Shown piece after piece: positions 1-12,000 of a stretch of DNA of 64,000 nucleotides. Position 1 is the first letter of the stretch. The number at the start of each line of letters is the position of its first letter. Under the pieces are notes generated by a model. That model saw nothing but the letters and a program-made list of their open reading frames with translations, searched no databases and was not told where the DNA came from. This stretch comes from Ilyonectria destructans (Eukaryota > Ascomycota > Sordariomycetes > Hypocreales > Nectriaceae): assembly GCA_020740775.1 (NCBI GenBank), contig JAHEWK010000007.1, forward strand, positions 496,001 to 560,000, in the 5' to 3' direction. The position numbers and the translations under genes were made by a program.

Positions 1-430
1 TTAGTATTCCTCTAAATTTATATAAGTTTTCTTTATTTCGGTTTTATTTTTATATTTTCTTACTAAAATAAGAGTAGTAACTTAAATTATCTCTAAAGTA
101 AAGCGCCTTAGTAATAAGGAATTAAATCTAAAGGAAGAGTTCCTTAAGAAGTAGGCTGCTCTTTAGGCTGTCCAGACTGAATTTAATTAATCTTTAGATC
201 TTCTGGAATATACTTATTGCTAGTACTAATCTTTAGTTACTAGGGGTTATAAGATAACCTATTATAATCTTAAATCTTTAGAGGAGTTAGAGTTATTAAA
301 GCAGGCAGAATATAAGGCTACTATTAACCTTCAGTCTCTAGTTTATATTAATATTATTAACTGAAGTTCTATTAATTTTAATATTTTATTTCCTTCTAGT
401 GGTATTATTAAAAATTCTTTAGGAGATATT
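1..430 (+). pseudogene. RIP-ruined antisense coiled-coil gene of Gypsy-B (3' part)
   Basis: Plus-strand translation, reading through stops that look like RIP products (CAG/CAA to TAG/TAA, TGG to TAG/TGA), gives a Lys/Glu/Leu-rich coiled coil followed by a segment (about 270-430) matching, in order, the C-terminal half of the antisense Zn2Cys6-like protein of the intact Gypsy-A elements: a LEELE-type stretch against MDELDE, then an INW..SINF..SSGII stretch against IDWNAVGSSF..SSGVI. It lies just beyond the 3' end of the Gypsy-B pol and on the opposite strand, the same arrangement as in Gypsy-A. The N-terminal zinc module would lie outside the window. Homology was judged by eye on a decayed copy. 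Confidence 0.55.
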
Positions 431-2984
431 ATATATAGATAAGGTTTTTAGCTGGTTTCTACTAGTTATTACTTTTAGGGTAGTTTTTCTATTTAATAAG
501 ATAATATATTTATTTATTAATTTATTTCTTATTAAGGATTTTCTTAATTTTATATTTTTTAGGTCTTTTAACTTTAGTTTTAAGCTACTTATTAGTATTA
601 ATCTAAATAGTATTTTTTACTATCTTAAGAAGTAAGATATAGAAGATAGAGTAAATTCTAACTTTTAGTAGTAGGTTCAGTTTATAGTTATTTTTTAATA
701 TTTTTTCTATAATTTTAAAAAGTTTAATATACTTATAGTTTAGTTTTTTATTTATTTATTTTATTTATAGATTTTTTATAAATAGATAGACTATATCTCC
801 CTCTAAAAAGAATAGTCTCTTTATCTATTTTAGGTTATAGTATTTTTTTATTTAGTTTCTAATAAATTTAAGTTCAGTCTTTATTTCTTTATATAAATTC
901 TTTAGCTATTTAGTTATAAGAATTACTTTTAGGTTAATAAATTCTTTTTAACTAGTTCGGTAAGTATTAATATTAAATCTAAAGTTAGTATAGGCTGGGG
1001 TAATCTTTATGTTTTTATATTTTATAGTATTATAGCTCAGCTATATAATTAGAAGCTTCTTAACCCAGTTATTCTATTTATAGTTAATATAGTATTAAAG
1101 ATATTATTCCAGTATTTAATTTAATCTTTCTATTTAGCTATTTACTAAAAGGCACTAAGCTATAGTAAGTTAGTAGTTTAATTCTATATATAATATTAGT
1201 ATTTATCAGAACTTAAAAGTAAATAGTAGTCCTCTATTAAAAAGAATTTCTAAAGGGAGTTTATAAATACTGATAATATTCCTTAGGAAGATATAGGCAA
1301 ATTATTCTATATCTATTAATTCCTAATATAGTATAAAATAGGAAAACTTTATAAATCTATCTATAATAATAAGAATACTATTATAGAATATATTTATAGC
1401 TGGATTTTTAAATAGGGGTAGTTTTATAATAAAATCTATTATAATAGAGTTCTATAGTTACTTAGCGACTAATAGGAGCTGTAATTCTCTATATAGTTTA
1501 TAACGTTAAGTTATGGTTTTATTATATAAATTATATTACTTAATAGTATCTTTAACTATTTTTTTTATCTTAAGGAATTAGTATATTATTCTAACTTATT
1601 TAAAGGTTTTATTAACTTCTTAATATCTATATAAGGGGTATTTATAGACCTTCTTAACTAGTTATAGCTGCAGTTCTTTAGGCACTTAAAGCTTCTTACT
1701 TTATTCTTCTAGGGGTAATTTGTTATTAAACTTCTAGATCTACTAGTATAGCAGATTATTTAGTTATACTATAAGGGTACTTTTAATACTTTTTAATTAT
1801 TACAGCTTATAATTCTTATATTACTATATTTCCTTATATTTATATATATATTTATTAATAAGATATTAGGGATATTTCTTATATATACCTATATAGCTTA
1901 TATATATATCTATAATATCTCTATAGAAATACTAATTAAGCTCTCTTACTAGTATCTAGAGGTTTCTATAGTAATTCCCTCTATAGTAGTAGAATATAGT
2001 ATATAACTATTATAATTTAGTAGGTACAATTTTTCTATTATACTACTTAATTTCTTATAGTCTGGAGTGGGTATTATATATCCAGTCCTTAAAGCTCTAT
2101 TTAAGTCTTATTAGAGGCTTTATTAGTTCTTAGGGGATTTATTCTTAAGCTATTCTTATAATAAACTTCTATTTAAGGTATCCCTTAGGTATCTTAGTAA
2201 GAAGTTATTCCTGAGCGATAGATTTATTAGTATTAAAGTCGGATTATTAGCTGATAGTATCTACTTATCTATTCTTAATTCCTTTAATATAGATAATAAT
2301 ATAGTTAAATTTAAAGAGGTATTCAGTATATCTAAGTTATTATCTACTAAGTTACTGGATTATAGTAAAGTATAAGATGTTTTTATAGTTAGTAAATACC
2401 TTAACTTAATATTTACTATCTAGAAGGTAGTATTAGAATTTCTTAAATATATTAATAATTATAAGGAACTCTTTATTATAGATAGGGTAATTAAGTTTAA
2501 TATTATATATTTTATAAGAGAAAAAGGCAATAGAGTATAATAGGCTATTATTATCTTATTATTCAATTTGGGCTTCTTATATAAAGTCTGATAAGTTAGT
2601 CTTAAGCTTAATTTCTTATTCTAAGTTAAATATTACTAAAATGGATTCACTAAGAATTAAGTCTCTTATAGTATTAAATACTTTTTCTACAGTAGTATCC
2701 TATTAGAACTCTTCTCCTTTTTTAGTAAATTATATTAAAGGGGTAGTATAACTACTGAAATCCTTAAGGAAGTATTAGTAGTAGTTAGTAAAGCCTAAAA
2801 AGAATTATACTTTCTTAAGATTTATAGGTTAAGGCTAATTCTTAACTGCTGCAATTTTCTTTAGGTCTATCTTAATCTAATTATAAGAAATTATATATCT
2901 AAGAAATTTAACCTCTAGTATATAAAAGTGGCTTTTCTTAGGTTTAACTAAAAGTTTTATATCTTAAAGTACTTTTAATACTAT

Positions 2985-2999
2985 ATAGATATATTCTAT
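2985..2999. repeat. Left copy of 15-bp target-site duplication
   Basis: The 15-mer atagatatattctat at 2985-2999 recurs at 4095-4109, flanking the 3000-4094 insertion. The Gypsy-B reading continues without loss if one copy plus the insertion is removed (compare intact Gypsy-A about 12,020-12,060). Confidence 0.8.
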
Positions 3000-4094
3000 T
3001 TGGTTTTTTTTTTTTTAGCTCTACTTAATATTATCAGATAGATTAAAGCTATATAGTATTCTTAAATAGTAGAGATAAATAGTAAGTACTACACTTAGCA
3101 CCAGTAGATACAGTAGCTAAATAATAAGGTTATTATATACTAGTCTTTACCTTAAGCTTCAATTTAACCCTTCTAACTTTAACCCTACTATCTACAGACA
3201 ATAAAGTCAGTCAACAACCCTATTATCTACAGTTAACAACCTTACTGTCTGCAGTTAATAACCTTAAGATAGGAACCTTATTCCGAGCAATAAGATATAA
3301 GAGAGATATCTCCCGTCGTCAAGAGACCAACTTCCCTTCTAACAATCATCCCATCTCGACAACTTTCATCATATCGACTATCATTCATAAAGCTCTTATC
3401 GATAATAACCCTGCGTATCAGGGATACAAAACCGGATTCCGGCACAATACCGGATTCCTTTGGAATCCACAAGACGAAACAGAAAGAGGCAAGTTAAATA
3501 CCCACTGAAAATTCCTCCAGGAAAACAGCCTATTCGGCCTCTCACCACACCATCCAAAACGCCTAAATGCAAGCCAACGGATCGCATTAGCTATTTTCGG
3601 ATGCAGCTTATTTCTTAACGATAGGAATAGAGTCGATTCACAAGGAAATCCAGTTATCGGCATCGACATTATCTATATCCAGAGAGAGAAGGCCGCACTG
3701 CACAATTTGGCTGAAGACGTCGAAAACAGCAATGATAAAAGGGGCCAAAAGTTCATTAAGGAAATTGGCGGTAAGGTATATAAGCCCTAATTCCAGGAGC
3801 TGTTGGGTTGCGTCGAGCTGGTATGGATACTAGCCACCTAGGGCGCTGGCTAGAGGGCGGATTCGAATGACTTAAACGGGTTATCATGGGCGTTGGAGAT
3901 CTTGGGGCGTTTTATAGGTTGGGTTGTAGGATTTACAGGTTTAGATATTAAGGTTAGAATGGGTTGAAAAAGTTAGATAGAATTCCGGCAGAAGAAGAAA
4001 AAAAGCAGCTTAAAACCCAAACTTAGGCCTTGGCAACTGTGATATATATAACGAAAATACAGTAAATTTAAATATTAGGTTCCCTTATTGAGGG
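3000..4094. mobile_element. 1.1-kb non-RIPed insertion inside Gypsy-B, with 13-T tract at one edge
   Basis: This 1095-bp block interrupts the RT region of Gypsy-B and is bounded by a 15-bp direct duplication. The left edge carries 13 consecutive T (3004-3016), which on the minus strand is a poly(A)-like tail, so target-primed (LINE-machinery) insertion is the simplest reading. Base composition from about 3270 to 4050 is near normal, unlike the AT-rich surroundings, so this stretch was not RIP-mutated, as expected for single-copy DNA. Positions 3180-3266 hold three imperfect copies of a 22-bp unit resembling aacc-tactatctacagttaac. No known transposon protein was recognised. The source could be a host gene fragment, a SINE-like element or a truncated LINE tail. 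Confidence 0.6.
3180..3790 (+). pseudogene. Open frame with one internal TGA in the insertion (unknown protein)
   Basis: One plus-strand frame is open from at least 3180 to the TAA at 3788-3790, except for a single TGA at 3506-3508. There is no clear ATG at its beginning. Residue composition downstream of the TGA looks coding-like: an amphipathic helix-forming stretch with basic and acidic residues ends in a Gly-Gly-Lys-Val-Tyr motif. I do not recognise the family. The TGA would be a TGG tryptophan if caused by RIP. It may be a captured host gene fragment. The coding reading is inferred from frame openness in a near-normal-composition patch; the opposite-strand ORFs of 60-80 codons here look less convincing. 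Confidence 0.35.
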
Positions 4095-4109
4095 ATAGAT
4101 ATATTCTAT
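4095..4109. repeat. Right copy of 15-bp target-site duplication
   Basis: Identical to 2985-2999; the Gypsy-B RT reading resumes immediately after it. Confidence 0.8.
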
Positions 4110-7100
4110 ATATTCTTCTTTAGAGTTGGAGAAGATAAGGATATTATCTAGGTAGTATATAATAAAAATATTAAGGTGCTCTTAAAGTATATTATTAATT
4201 ATTTACTAGAATATTATTAATATATTTATAAGTCTAAAGGGCATAATAAGATATTTATAAAGTCCGAATTTTATTTAAAATACAGTTTTCTACTTATATT
4301 CTTCTTTAATATAGATAAGGTTATATACTTCTTTTAGGTTAAAAGCTATAAATACCTTCTTATTATAGAGTCAGTCCTTAAGCTTTATAATAAGAGGTAG
4401 TAGGATTCTATTTTTAATTATAATATTATTTAACCTTCTATAATCTATAATAAGTTTAAGCTTGCTATTCTTTTTAGAAATAAATATAATAGGGTATTCT
4501 GCTGATAACTTAGAAATCCTAATATATCCTTTCTTAAGTATATCTTTAATATATTCTCTAAGTATTTTAAGCTATATAATATTTAGGTTAAAATCTAATA
4601 GAATATAGATATTATTCTAACTTTTAGTATAATTTTATAGTTCTATTAACTGAATTTTAGTAGTTCTATCTTAAGTTCTTTAGTAAAGAGTTTTTAGTAT
4701 ACTCTATACTATATTGATATATTCTTAAGTTACTCTTCTTTAGGCAGTTTCTTATACTCCTTAAGGTCTTTATTTATCTATATAAACTATTACTTAATAT
4801 ATCTAATAGTTCTTTAAAGCTGGCAGTACTTATCTTTCTAATATTTATATTATATTCCCTTTAGGGGTTATAAAGTATCTATTATATCTTTACTATTATA
4901 TTTATTCTTATTATTAGAGATAGAATATTAAGATCTCTTATCTAAGTTACTTTTATTATTGCTAGAGAGTATATTATTATAGTTAATTTATATTTAGCCA
5001 GTCCTCCAGTTTAAATATAGGTTGTATTTCCGTAACTATAGGTACCTAAGGATAATATTATAATATCCTATTGGTATAATATTAAAGCTGATTTTTTAGT
5101 TTGCTCCTTTAATAAAAACCTTAAGGTAATTAACCTTTTAGTTTATAATTCTGCTGTTATAAGTAAAGAGGCTTTCTTTAAGGTTTATAATTAGGTAGGG
5201 ATTCCTTTTATCCTTCTATAGCAGCTACAGGTTATTAACTACCTATAGGTTAATATACTCCCGCTCTACTCTACTATCTACTAATATATTAAGCTATACT
5301 TTCTTAACTTAAATCTTTATTTCTAAGGTCTTTTATTTTTCTATATTCTATATTATATATAGAGCCTTACTAAGGGGTATCTTTCCCTTTTTATCTGTTT
5401 ATTACTCTTCTATAGATAGTATAGATCTTTTTCCAATCCTTAGAGTTATTAGTATTAAGCTTAATTATCTTTATTATCTCCAGTTCTATTATAAAAGTTA
5501 AATTCTTTTATATATATTTATCTAATATATTAGTTAATTTTCTATATCTTAATTCTATACTTTAGGCATCTAGATAGTATATAGGTTATTATGTTTCTTA
5601 CTAAATAGAATTAGGTAGATCTAATAGGTTCTTTACTCTTATAGTTTAGGCTTATACCTCTTTATTCTTAATTTTCTATCTTACTTTTTTAGGCTCAGTT
5701 AAGGCTGCTAGTTCCTCTATAGTTATTAAATTTATAGTTTCTTATTATTATATACTTAATATATTAGAACTTATCTTAGATTTCCTACTTATAGTTTTTA
5801 CAGTTCTTTATATTACACCTTAATACTCTAGTTATAATATATTATGTTTTTCTTTTATATTTTATAGCATGCTATTTCTATAGTTTTTCTTATTTATATA
5901 TATAGTATTTTTCTATTTTATAGTTACTAAAGGTAGTATCTAATACTAGATAACTTAATAGAAAAAGGTTTCCCTTATTATCTAGTTATATAACTTCTAT
6001 ATTACTATACTATATAGTAATACAGAAGTACTTAAGTTCCTTCTGTAAGTAGGGTTTCTAAATAGATTTATTACCTATATATCGGATAATAGTTATAGTA
6101 AATCTTTTCTTTTTTATATATTTAGTAGGTATAGATAATATATAATACCTATAAGATTTCCTTATACTATCGGTAGTGGATAGAGACTCTGGGGTTATTA
6201 TCCAATCTTCTTATTGCAGTAATATTCAGAGGGTTGTATTCTAGATATCTATTATCGGCGCAAATATAGATAGGGGCATTCTCGTTAGGGGCTTATCTCT
6301 TATTAGTAAGGTCGTTATACATTTCCATAGGGTTCTTCCATATATAGGTCCTATATATATCTTCTTCCCAGTAGTATTCTCGCCTTGTCTGGGGGCTTCA
6401 GTATAGTTCTTTAGAGTAGCTTGCTTCTTTATAGTAGTATTTATCCTCCGTTTTGGGGTACTTGTCGGCTGGTGAAATAATATCTTTATTATTTACCGGA
6501 AGTTCTATTTTTCTTGCTTGTTATGCCTTTCGTCTAGGGTGGACTTAGGGTTTTTCTTTTTCTCTGGTGTAGAAGTATTATTATAGTTTGTTATTTTTCT
6601 TCTGTATTCTAGAGATTCTTATTCTATATTTCTATATTATTAGAGGCAGTATAGCTAGTTTAGGTTATCTATTAGGGATATATATATTTACTTTAACTAT
6701 AGGTTATTATATATTCTTACCTTATCGGACTATAGTAATAGTTTATAATAGTTATATATTATTAGGTAGTTTTAGGGGGATTCTTTATCTGCTTATAGAG
6801 ATAGATTTCTATATAGTATTAATTCCCTAACTTAGCTTTTCTTACTATATCTCTATTCAGCTTATTATTTCAGCAGTTATTCTTTTTATTATTTTGGGGT
6901 CTTATTTTTTATTTTCTTTTTTTAGATAGTACTATTTTTTATTCTAATTTCTTTCTTTATTCTGGTTTTAAGTTTTAGTATTACTTAAAGTATTATTAAG
7001 GGGTATTTATTTAGATACTCTATTTTCTAGTTGCTATTATTTTAGGCTGCTCTATTAAAGTATCTATTAAACCTACTTTTAGTTATAGTAATAATTTGAG

Positions 7101-7902
7101 TTTATATTATATAAATTGTAGTTTATATATCTTTATTCTTATTAGTAAAGTAAATCTTATAGTTACCTTTTGGTATAGATTTATATTTTTAGTTGGTTTT
7201 AAGGCCTTAATACTTACTTTTAAAATAGTCTTTCTTTCTGTAATTTTAATACTGAACTTATAAATAGTCTTACTATATAGTATCTAATTCTATAGGTCTA
7301 ATTGCTATTCTATAGAAGGTATTTCCTTATTACTTCTTACTGCTATTAGAGTTATAGTTATTCTTTTTCTTCTAACTATTAGTATTTCCTTTTTTTCTTT
7401 TTTTTATATATTATTTAAATAGTTAGTTATTAATTATAATATACCAATAGATATATAAGTTAAAGTCTATAGGTAAATTAAGGATTTTATAAATCTTATC
7501 TTTTACTTTATCCTTTAATTCTTTATAAAAGCTATTAATTATATTTTTATCTATTTAGTTTAATTTAACAGTAAGATATTAGAACTTTATAAGATATTCT
7601 AATACTACTTTCTATTAGTAGAGTTTACAGATAGTAATAAGGGTATTATACTTTTTATTCTATTTTTTATAGGTATTATATAGAAGCTACTTATATACTT
7701 TAAAGCTATTAAATAGAGTAGTTATTTCCGGTTTTTATTCTTCTGGCACTTTCTCTATAAAGTCTTTAAGGATTAATACTATATTATTTTTAATATTACC
7801 TTTTAGAAGTTCTATAGTATATTATACCTTTAATTAATTATTACTAAAAGCAGTTAGATAGTATATATAGAATAACTTAAGTTTAATAAGATATCTAGCA
7901 AG

Positions 7903-8344
7903 TGTAACGGTCGTGTTCTCTGGACTGCCGTATACGTGGTATAGGGTAGGCGAGAGACGGGTTGCTGGTGGATAAACCGTAGGTTTATGTTAGCAGATCG
8001 GTTAGGGCGTCACTTACTGGGTAAATGTTACGTCTGGTAATAGTCAAGCACCGTGATGCGTAGCGAGTCAAGGTGATTGAGGTAACCAAGTTGTATTGAT
8101 AGCTGAGGTAGCTAAGAGTCTAGGAAAGTGCTAATGAACGTGTGTCTATATACTAGAATGATAGGTGAGGCTCACGGCGGTGAGCCTTGGAATCGCAGGT
8201 GAGCCGGAGAGGCTCACGCGTGAGCCGTAGAGGCTCACGGGTGAGTCCTTTAGTACGGCGTGAGCCGCAGTGAGGTGTATTTGATTGGGGGAAATTTGTG
8301 GGGTGCACGTGACGCCAGGCGTCTACGCGGCACGGGTCGTAACA
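7903..8344 (-). repeat. 3' LTR of Gypsy-A copy 1
   Basis: 442 bp, starting tgtaacgg and ending cgtaaca on the plus strand. It is identical to the 15,916-16,357 LTR except at offset 149 (C at 8052, A at 16,065). It shares the C with the 5' LTR of copy 2. Confidence 0.95.
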
Positions 8345-8457
8345 CGATGTCTCCCCTCCGTTGGTCCTTGTCCCCAATGCCAGCTACCAGGCCTGTTTCA
8401 AATTTCCTTCGTGCGTTCGCACTTAGTCCTGTATTCCCCTCATGGTTTGCTGACGAC

Positions 8458-9051
8458 ATGTCTACAGCTAAATCCACGAGAAACCGAAAAGCGCAGGCAG
8501 TCTTGATTGCTACTACGGGTTTCGTCGTCATGCCTTGTTCCTACTGTTCGCCGCGGAACTTGAAGTGCGTAATGAAGGAGGGCCACTCGAAGTGTGCCGA
8601 GTGCACGCGTCGTGGTCGCCCTTGCGACGGTCAGGGCATCTCCCTGGTGGCAGGTGAGGCTGTTCCGAGTTGTCCTGGGGTTTTGTTCGTTCTGATTTGT
8701 GGTGTAGCGGATCGTCTGGCGCTCGAAAAACAGCGTCTGGAAGCTGCCGAGGAGGCTACCGAGGAGGAACTGATCCAGCTACAACAACAACTGAACGAGC
8801 GTCTTTCTCGTTTGATGCGACTTCGTCGCCAGAAGCGACAGTTGGTCGAGAAGGGTACTCAGATGTTAAATCGTGGTCTCGCGTCCATGGACGAGTTGGA
8901 CGAGACCGAACGGTTAGAGTCGGAGGCGGTGGTTTCTGCGCAGTCCGTCCTGGTGACGGACCTTATTGACTGGAACGCCGTAGGTTCTTCGTTTGACTTC
9001 TCGTCTGGCGTTATTGGTGAAGGTTCTTCGGAAGGCGTTGCGCATGGTTGA
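8458..9051 (+). CDS. Antisense Zn2Cys6-like coiled-coil protein of Gypsy-A copy 1
   Basis: This gene is encoded opposite to gag-pol, between the 3' LTR and the pol stop; the two genes are tail to tail, 4 bp apart. I model join(8458..8653, 8708..9051), 179 aa: a 54-bp intron with GTGAGG donor, CTGAT branch-like site and TAG acceptor. The intron is a multiple of three without stops, so the frame is also open unspliced. The start was chosen as the ATG upstream of the MPCSYC motif; ATGs at 8531, 8349 and 8260 are alternatives. Cysteines 27, 30, 37, 46, 49 and 56 form a CX2CX6CX8CX2CX6C binuclear-zinc-like module, followed by a heptad-rich helix (about 65-120) and an acidic tail. Proteins of this shape occur widely near fungal Gypsy elements. 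Nuclear DNA binding is inferred; the function is unknown. Confidence 0.75.
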   Translation: MSTAKSTRNRKAQAVLIATTGFVVMPCSYCSPRNLKCVMKEGHSKCAECTRRGRPCDGQGISLVAGEAVPSCPGVLFVLICGVADRLALEKQRLEAAEEATEEELIQLQQQLNERLSRLMRLRRQKRQLVEKGTQMLNRGLASMDELDETERLESEAVVSAQSVLVTDLIDWNAVGSSFDFSSGVIGEGSSEGVAHG

Positions 9052-9055
9052 GGTC

Positions 9056-12000
9056 CTAGAATCTGTCCCAATGCATATTTCCTGGGGTACTTCTTCGTTT
9101 GAGGAAGTCCTTTAGTTTGGCTTGACAATGCGTGAGGTGTTCGTAGGGTTCCCATGTATCTTCTGAGGGGTCGCAGTCTTCCCATCTCACAAGATATTTC
9201 GTTTTGTTGTTTTCTCTTTTCATGTCGAGGATTGTTTTGACCGTGAATTCCTGGTCATTCTCGACTTCCGTTTCTTGATTGTTGTCCCATGTTTTGACGT
9301 GAATGGTGTCTGCTGCTGATTCGAGTAATGAAATGTGAACGATTGGATGGAGCTTGACCTTTGGTGGTAAGTCCAGTTTGTAGTTGTTTTCTGAGATTTT
9401 TTCCAAAATTTTGTAAGGTCCGATGAATTTGAAGTCCAATTTGTTGTTCGGCCTTTTTGTCTTGATGTTTTTTGTTGCGAGGTAAACCATGTCTCCTCTC
9501 TGGAAGATTGGTCCTTTCAATCTTTTCCTGTCGTAATATTTTTTCATTTGTTTTCTGACGAACTCCAGTTCCGTCTTCATTTCTTCGTGTAGCTGTCGTA
9601 GCTGGTCGGTGTTGAGGATTGCCTTAGCGTTCAAGGGTCCTTCTCGTGATGATCTGTAGGCGTCGGGGGTGAATCCGAAGTTGGCGTAAGCTGGTGTGAG
9701 CTTCGTTGTTCCTGAGGTGGATGTGTTGTAGGCCAGTTGCGCCGTAGGTAGCTTCTGGACCCAGTTGTCTTGCTCATAGTTGACGTAGCACCGTAGGTAC
9801 TGTTCGACTATTTGGTTGAGTCTTTCCGTTTGTCCATCCACTTGTGGTCTCCAAGCTGTCGTGAGCTTGTGGTTCAATCCCATTTGGGCCATCAGTCCTT
9901 GCCAGAACTTGGATGCGAATGTTGTTCCTCTGTCGGAGACAATCTCCATTGGCAATCCGTGTATGCTGACGATGTTTCTTAAGAATACATAAGAAAGTTG
10001 TTCTGCGTCGGTAGACTCTTGGTAGGGTAGGAAGTATGAGAACTTCGTAAGCCTATCCACGATGACGAATATGCTGTCGTAGAGTACTCCGGTTGTCGGG
10101 TCTTCAGATAGCGGGAGCTTGGTGATGTGGTCCATGGTGATGGATTCCCAAGGCCGTTGTGCTACTGGTAGTGGTTGTAACTGTCCATAAGGCTTGTGTC
10201 GTGGTGATTTTGACTTTTTGCACAAATCACATCCTTTGATGGTGTCTGAGACGGCTTTCTTCATTCGGGGGAATGAGTATGTTGTCCTGAGCCTCTCAAG
10301 GGTTCCGTTGATACCCTGGTGTCCGTGTACGGGATGTTCATGAACGTCCTGTACTAGTTGTTGTTGCAGTTCTTCGGGAACCTGCAATCGTTCCGTTCGT
10401 TCTTCCTCAGGTAGTGCGTCGTTGTACCCCTGGATTTCTTTTAGTAGTGGGTTGTCTGGTTCCACCGTGTGTGTCGCTGCGAGCGTTCTTCTGTCGAGCT
10501 CATCGACGAATCGTACTTTCTTCGCCGGTTCTGGGGGCTGTTGGGGTCCCATTTCTCTTTCTTCACAGATGTCGCATCGTCCAAAGTCTGCTGGGTTGGT
10601 GATGAATCTCCAATGAAACCTAGTGTGTGCTTGGTTGAGTGTGAGTCCTTGTTTCTGGTAGTCCTTTATGCGTTCCTGGCCGAATTCAGGCATGCATTCT
10701 GGGGGTATGAAGGCTCGTTTCTCGTGGGTAGGTATTCCATGCTGGTAGTCATACTCGTGGGGGTGGATGGCGTCGTTGTTATTCTCGTGACGATGGTACC
10801 GTCGTATCTTGTTTCGCCATTCTTCGTTTGGGGTTTCTAGCAGGTCTTCGTGTGCTATTCCGAGTTTCTTGTTGCACTCTGGGCATGCTGTCCGTGGGTA
10901 GTCGTCGTTTTTGGGTATCATGTAGTTGCGATGGAATCTTTCGTGGGCTTGGCTTTTTGTGAGCCCCTTGCTTTGGTAGCATTCCATTCTGTCCTTCAGA
11001 AAACTAGGTACTAGTCTCCGAGGTATGAATACTTGTTTGTGGTACGTTGGTATCCCACAGTCGTAGTCGAATTCGTTAGGAAACACTTCATCGTTGTTGT
11101 CGTAGAATGAGTGTTCCTTGCGGATCTTCGTCTGCCATTTCTTGCTGGGCATTTCGTTCATGTCGTGCCATTTTTCCTTGTACTTGTGGATGTTGGCGAT
11201 GTATCTCTGTTTGAGATGTCCTTCCGGGGTCAGCTCAAGGAGTTGTTCGTTTTCCTTAGTGATGCCGGTGTCGAAGTCGGGTCGTCGGCTGATGGCGTCT
11301 GCTCTGCCATTTTCCGATCCTTTCTTGTGGATGATGACATAGTCAAATTCCGATAGGTATTCCGCGTAGCGAAGTTGCCTGCCACTGAGCTCTTGAGTGG
11401 TTGCAAAGTGTGAGATGTTCTTGTGGTCGGTGTAGACCTTGATCTTATGCTTGCTCCCTAAGAGGTAGTGTCGGAATTCTTTGAATGAGTTGACTATTGC
11501 GAGGAATTCTTTGTCGTAGATGGGGTAGTTGAGCTCCGCTCCGTGGAGTTTGTGCGAGTAGAAGGCGATTGGGTGCAACTTCCCGTTGATGTCTCTCTGT
11601 CCTATTTGGGATCCCAGACCAAAATTAGAGGAGTCTGTCTCCAGCTCAACTTCTTTGTCGGGGTCGAACATGACTAAGACTGGTTCGCTGAGAATTGCCT
11701 TTTTGATGTCGTTAAAAGCCTTTTGCGCCTTGGTGTCCCATCTGAAATCCACTCCTTTCTTCGTGAGTTCTGTGAGGGCGTGTCCGATACTTCCGAAATC
11801 GCGAATGAACTTTCGGTAGTAGTTGGCGAATCCCAGGAAGCTCTGTACTTCCTTGACGTTTTCGGGTTTCGGCCAATCTTTGACAGCTTCGATTTTCTTG
11901 CGATCCATGCGGATCTCATTTGGACGGATGGTGTGTCCAAGGAAGTCCACTTCGTCCGTGTGGAACTTGCTCTTCTCCGGTTCAACGAGGAGGTTCGCGT

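Larger units (their letters stand above)
1..7902 (-). mobile_element. Gypsy-B: RIP-degraded Ty3/Gypsy chromovirus, 3' three-quarters
   Basis: AT-rich DNA whose minus strand reads, through many stops, as a gag-pol polyprotein collinear with the intact Gypsy-A element. Going left to right (pol C-terminus first): chromodomain at about 450-640 (a YLIKW-type core), the integrase-tail motif at about 780-850, RT at about 4110-4450, the segment equivalent to Gypsy-A 12,925-13,230 (linker plus protease) at about 4980-5330, and gag up to 7902. It is a different family from Gypsy-A, since many differences are not RIP transitions. A 1.1-kb foreign insertion (3000-4094) interrupts the RT region. The remaining gag N-terminus and 5' leader lie at 40,814-42,227 because of the later inversion. 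Inactive. Confidence 0.85.

Noticed and set aside
3855..3880. tRNA B-box-like sequence (ggattcgaat, minus strand) in the 1.1-kb insertion, suggesting a SINE
   Set aside because: Only a partial match and no A box at the proper distance upstream; a tRNA-derived origin is not supported.
6588..6830. 80-codon plus-strand frame in RIPed DNA
   Set aside because: Ile/Tyr/Leu-rich reading of AT-rich RIPed Gypsy-B gag on the wrong strand; no coding character.
7893..7902. Missing target duplications explained by mutation or decay
   Set aside because: The flanks match perfectly crosswise between the two elements, which decay would not produce.
8260..9051. 263-codon unspliced antisense ORF starting inside the LTR
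   Set aside because: The N-terminal 66 residues overlap the LTR and purine tract and lack protein character; a start at 8458 with the 54-bp intron removed fits the conserved module better, although unspliced translation cannot be excluded.
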